Assembly (NCBI GenBank): GCA_022796315.1
Contig: JAAWIL010000088.1
Location: 1 to 8,108, forward strand
Length of the DNA: 8,108 nucleotides
Direction of reading: 5' to 3'
Origin: Oscillibacter sp.
GTDB lineage: Bacteria; Bacillota; Clostridia; Oscillospirales; Oscillospiraceae
Position 1 is the stretch's first letter. Each line of letters opens with the position of its first letter. Position numbers and translations under genes: made by a program. Below the pieces are notes generated by a model. The model worked only from the letters and a program-made list of their open reading frames with translations. It did not search any database and had not been told where the DNA came from. Positions 6,529 to 8,108 of this stretch are shown here, one piece after another.

Positions 6529-8016
6529 ATGACTTCTAATCAGATCACGATCCTCTGCATCATGATCGGGTATCTGGTCCTGAACGTGGCCATCGGCATG
6601 TGGATGTCCAAGCGTCAGGAGCAGGCCAGCTCCATGAGCAAGGAGAAAAAGTACTTCATCGGTTCCCGCGGCATGAACGGCCTGGTGCTGGCCATGACCA
6701 CCATGGCCACCTACACCAGCGTCAGCTCCTTTGTCTCCGGCCCCGGCGCCGCCGGCATGACCTACGGCTATGCCCAGGTCTGGGTTGCCGCCGTGCAGTT
6801 CGGCGCGGTGTTCCTGGTGATGGGCGTCCTGGGCAACCGCCTGGCCATCGCCTCCCGCCGGATCGGCGCCGTCACCGTGGCGGGCTACCTGAAGGCCCGC
6901 TATAAGTCCGATGCCCTGGTCATCGTGGTGAGCCTCCTGATGGTGGCCTTCTTCATCGCCCAGATGGTCTCCCAGTTCACCGGCGGCGCCACCCTGGTGG
7001 AGTCCGTCACCGGCCTGCCCTACTGGGTGTCCCTGGTGATCTTCTCCGCCGTGGTCATCGTCTACACCTCTTTCGGCGGCTTCTCCGCCGTGGTCATCAC
7101 CGATACCATCCAGGGCATCATCATGGTGGTGGGCACGTTCCTCTTCATGTTCTTCGTTCTCCGGGCGGCCGGCGGCCTCCCCGGCGTGGACGCGGGCCTG
7201 GCCAACAACCTCCCCGGCGTCTATGACAACCTCACCGCCAAGTATGCCCCGGGCTCCCTGCTGTCCTTCTGGGTCCTGGTGGGCGTGGGCACCATCGGCC
7301 TGCCCCAGACCGCCGTCCGCTGCATGGGCTTCAAGAGCACCAAGAACCTCAAGAGCGCCATGGTGATCGGCACCATCGTCTGCGTGGTGGTCATCGGCGG
7401 CATGCACCTGGCCGGCGCCTGGGCCGGCGCCCTCCTGGACACCAGCAACCTGCCCACCTCCGACTACATGGTTCCCATGCTGGTCCAGCAGATCATGCCC
7501 GTGGGCATCGCCGGGCTCTTCCTGGCGGCCCCTCTGGCGGCGGTCATGTCCACCGTGTCCTCCATGCTGATCCTGGCCTCCGCCGCCATCATCAAGGATC
7601 TCTACCGGACCTACGTCATCAAGGACGACCAGACCAAGATCGCCAAGTATGACCAGAACTTCTCCAAGCTCAGCTTCGGCATGACCCTGCTCATCGGCGT
7701 GGTCACCATGCTGTTCACTCTCAAGCCCCCCGACATCATCTTCTTCCTGAACCTGTTTGCCATGGGCGGCCTGGAGTGCGCGTTCTTCTGGCCCCTGGTG
7801 GGCGGTGCCTTCTGCAAGAGCGGCACCAAGCAGGGCGCCATCGCGGCCTCCATCGGCGGCTGCATCGTGTACGTGATCTGCTACTACTTCGTAAAGGTCG
7901 CGGGCATCAACGCGGTGGTCTGGGGCCTCCTGGCCAGCGGCATTCTCTACTTCGCTGTCAGCAAGGCCACCATCGGCAGCGGCCTGGATCAGGACGTGCT
8001 GGACAACTGCTTCTAA
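6529..8016 (+). CDS. panF: Sodium/pantothenate symporter, SSS family
   Basis: This polytopic membrane protein (495 aa; E. coli PanF about 483 aa) imports pantothenate, the coenzyme A precursor, with sodium. It is hydrophobic throughout, consistent with the 13-helix LeuT-like fold. The first SSS signature is YTSFGGFSAVVITD (179-192). The second is AAVMSTVSSMLILASA (337-352), followed by IIKDLY; S341 and T342 match the sodium-site serine/threonine of PutP. The stretch LPQTAVRCMGFKSTKN (258-273), then GMHLAGAW (291-298), is strongly PanF-like, which with the yhdT neighbour favours pantothenate over proline or sugars. The ATG at 6529 has AGGAGGG 9 nt upstream. The TAA stop is the first triplet of the right-hand 95-bp repeat. 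Specificity is inferred from similarity by eye; a related organic-acid symporter is the main alternative. Confidence 0.9.
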   Translation: MTSNQITILCIMIGYLVLNVAIGMWMSKRQEQASSMSKEKKYFIGSRGMNGLVLAMTTMATYTSVSSFVSGPGAAGMTYGYAQVWVAAVQFGAVFLVMGVLGNRLAIASRRIGAVTVAGYLKARYKSDALVIVVSLLMVAFFIAQMVSQFTGGATLVESVTGLPYWVSLVIFSAVVIVYTSFGGFSAVVITDTIQGIIMVVGTFLFMFFVLRAAGGLPGVDAGLANNLPGVYDNLTAKYAPGSLLSFWVLVGVGTIGLPQTAVRCMGFKSTKNLKSAMVIGTIVCVVVIGGMHLAGAWAGALLDTSNLPTSDYMVPMLVQQIMPVGIAGLFLAAPLAAVMSTVSSMLILASAAIIKDLYRTYVIKDDQTKIAKYDQNFSKLSFGMTLLIGVVTMLFTLKPPDIIFFLNLFAMGGLECAFFWPLVGGAFCKSGTKQGAIAASIGGCIVYVICYYFVKVAGINAVVWGLLASGILYFAVSKATIGSGLDQDVLDNCF

Positions 8017-8108
8017 GAGCCTGTTTAATATCTCGACGTGTATGGATTGGCGAGTGGATTTTTTGCCCTGCAAGGCAAAAATCCGCAGGCATCCTGACGG
8101 ATGGCAAG
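8014..8108 (+). repeat. 95-bp 3'-end repeat, right copy (downstream of panF)
   Basis: This is the inverted partner of 3-97 (94 of 95 positions match). It begins with the panF TAA stop codon itself. The two alternative hairpins lie at 8056-8084 (extendable by G54-C86 and a T-G pair) and 8081-8102. As in the left copy, it points in the direction of transcription of the gene it follows. It runs to the last base of the window, so its true end is unknown. Confidence 0.93.

Noticed and set aside
3..8108. Composite transposon or genomic island bounded by the 95-bp inverted repeats
   Set aside because: There is no transposase, recombinase or typical cargo, and the interior includes housekeeping recJ and rel. 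The repeats' fixed orientation after stop codons fits a dispersed 3'-end element better.

Overview
The window reads as chromosomal DNA from a GC-rich, low-complexity-codon Firmicute. Strong AGGAGG-type ribosome binding sites, sigma-A-like promoters and a Firmicute-style recJ-rel unit all point that way. My best guess is a gut Oscillospiraceae of the Flavonifractor/Oscillibacter/Lawsonibacter kind. That placement is inferred from sequence style, not from a search.

Layout. Five genes form two divergent blocks around a 365-bp intergenic region. The left block is on the minus strand: recJ (DHH single-strand exonuclease, 697 aa, GTG start) followed by rel (bifunctional (p)ppGpp synthetase/hydrolase, 733 aa). 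The two overlap by 4 bp (ATGA), so they are almost certainly translationally coupled. The right block is on the plus strand: an M20-family metallohydrolase (425 aa), a 198-bp structured gap, then a small two-helix DUF997/YhdT-type membrane protein (86 aa, TTG start) and a PanF-type sodium/pantothenate symporter (495 aa). Each block has a good extended -10 promoter in the central intergenic region. The M20 promoter places the -10 box over an upstream ATG, which fixes the M20 start at 4769.

The most unusual feature is at the edges. A 95-bp sequence lies directly downstream of rel (3-97, minus orientation) and again directly downstream of panF (8014-8108, plus orientation). The copies are inverted relative to each other, match at 94 of 95 positions and are less GC-rich than the genes. 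Each carries two overlapping, mutually exclusive hairpins. Both copies point the same way relative to the gene they follow, and the panF stop codon is the first triplet of its copy. The first 13 nt of this element recur a third time, at 6114-6126, where they form the 5' arm of a stem-loop between the M20 gene and yhdT. This looks like a dispersed, orientation-biased 3'-end repeat (REP/MITE-like), not the ends of a transposon carrying rel and recJ.

Functionally, recJ-rel joins DNA repair and the stringent response, as in other Firmicutes but without the usual apt between them. yhdT-panF is a pantothenate (coenzyme A precursor) uptake pair. The M20 enzyme's substrate cannot be read from the sequence. 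No tRNA, rRNA, CRISPR array, transposase or defence gene is visible.
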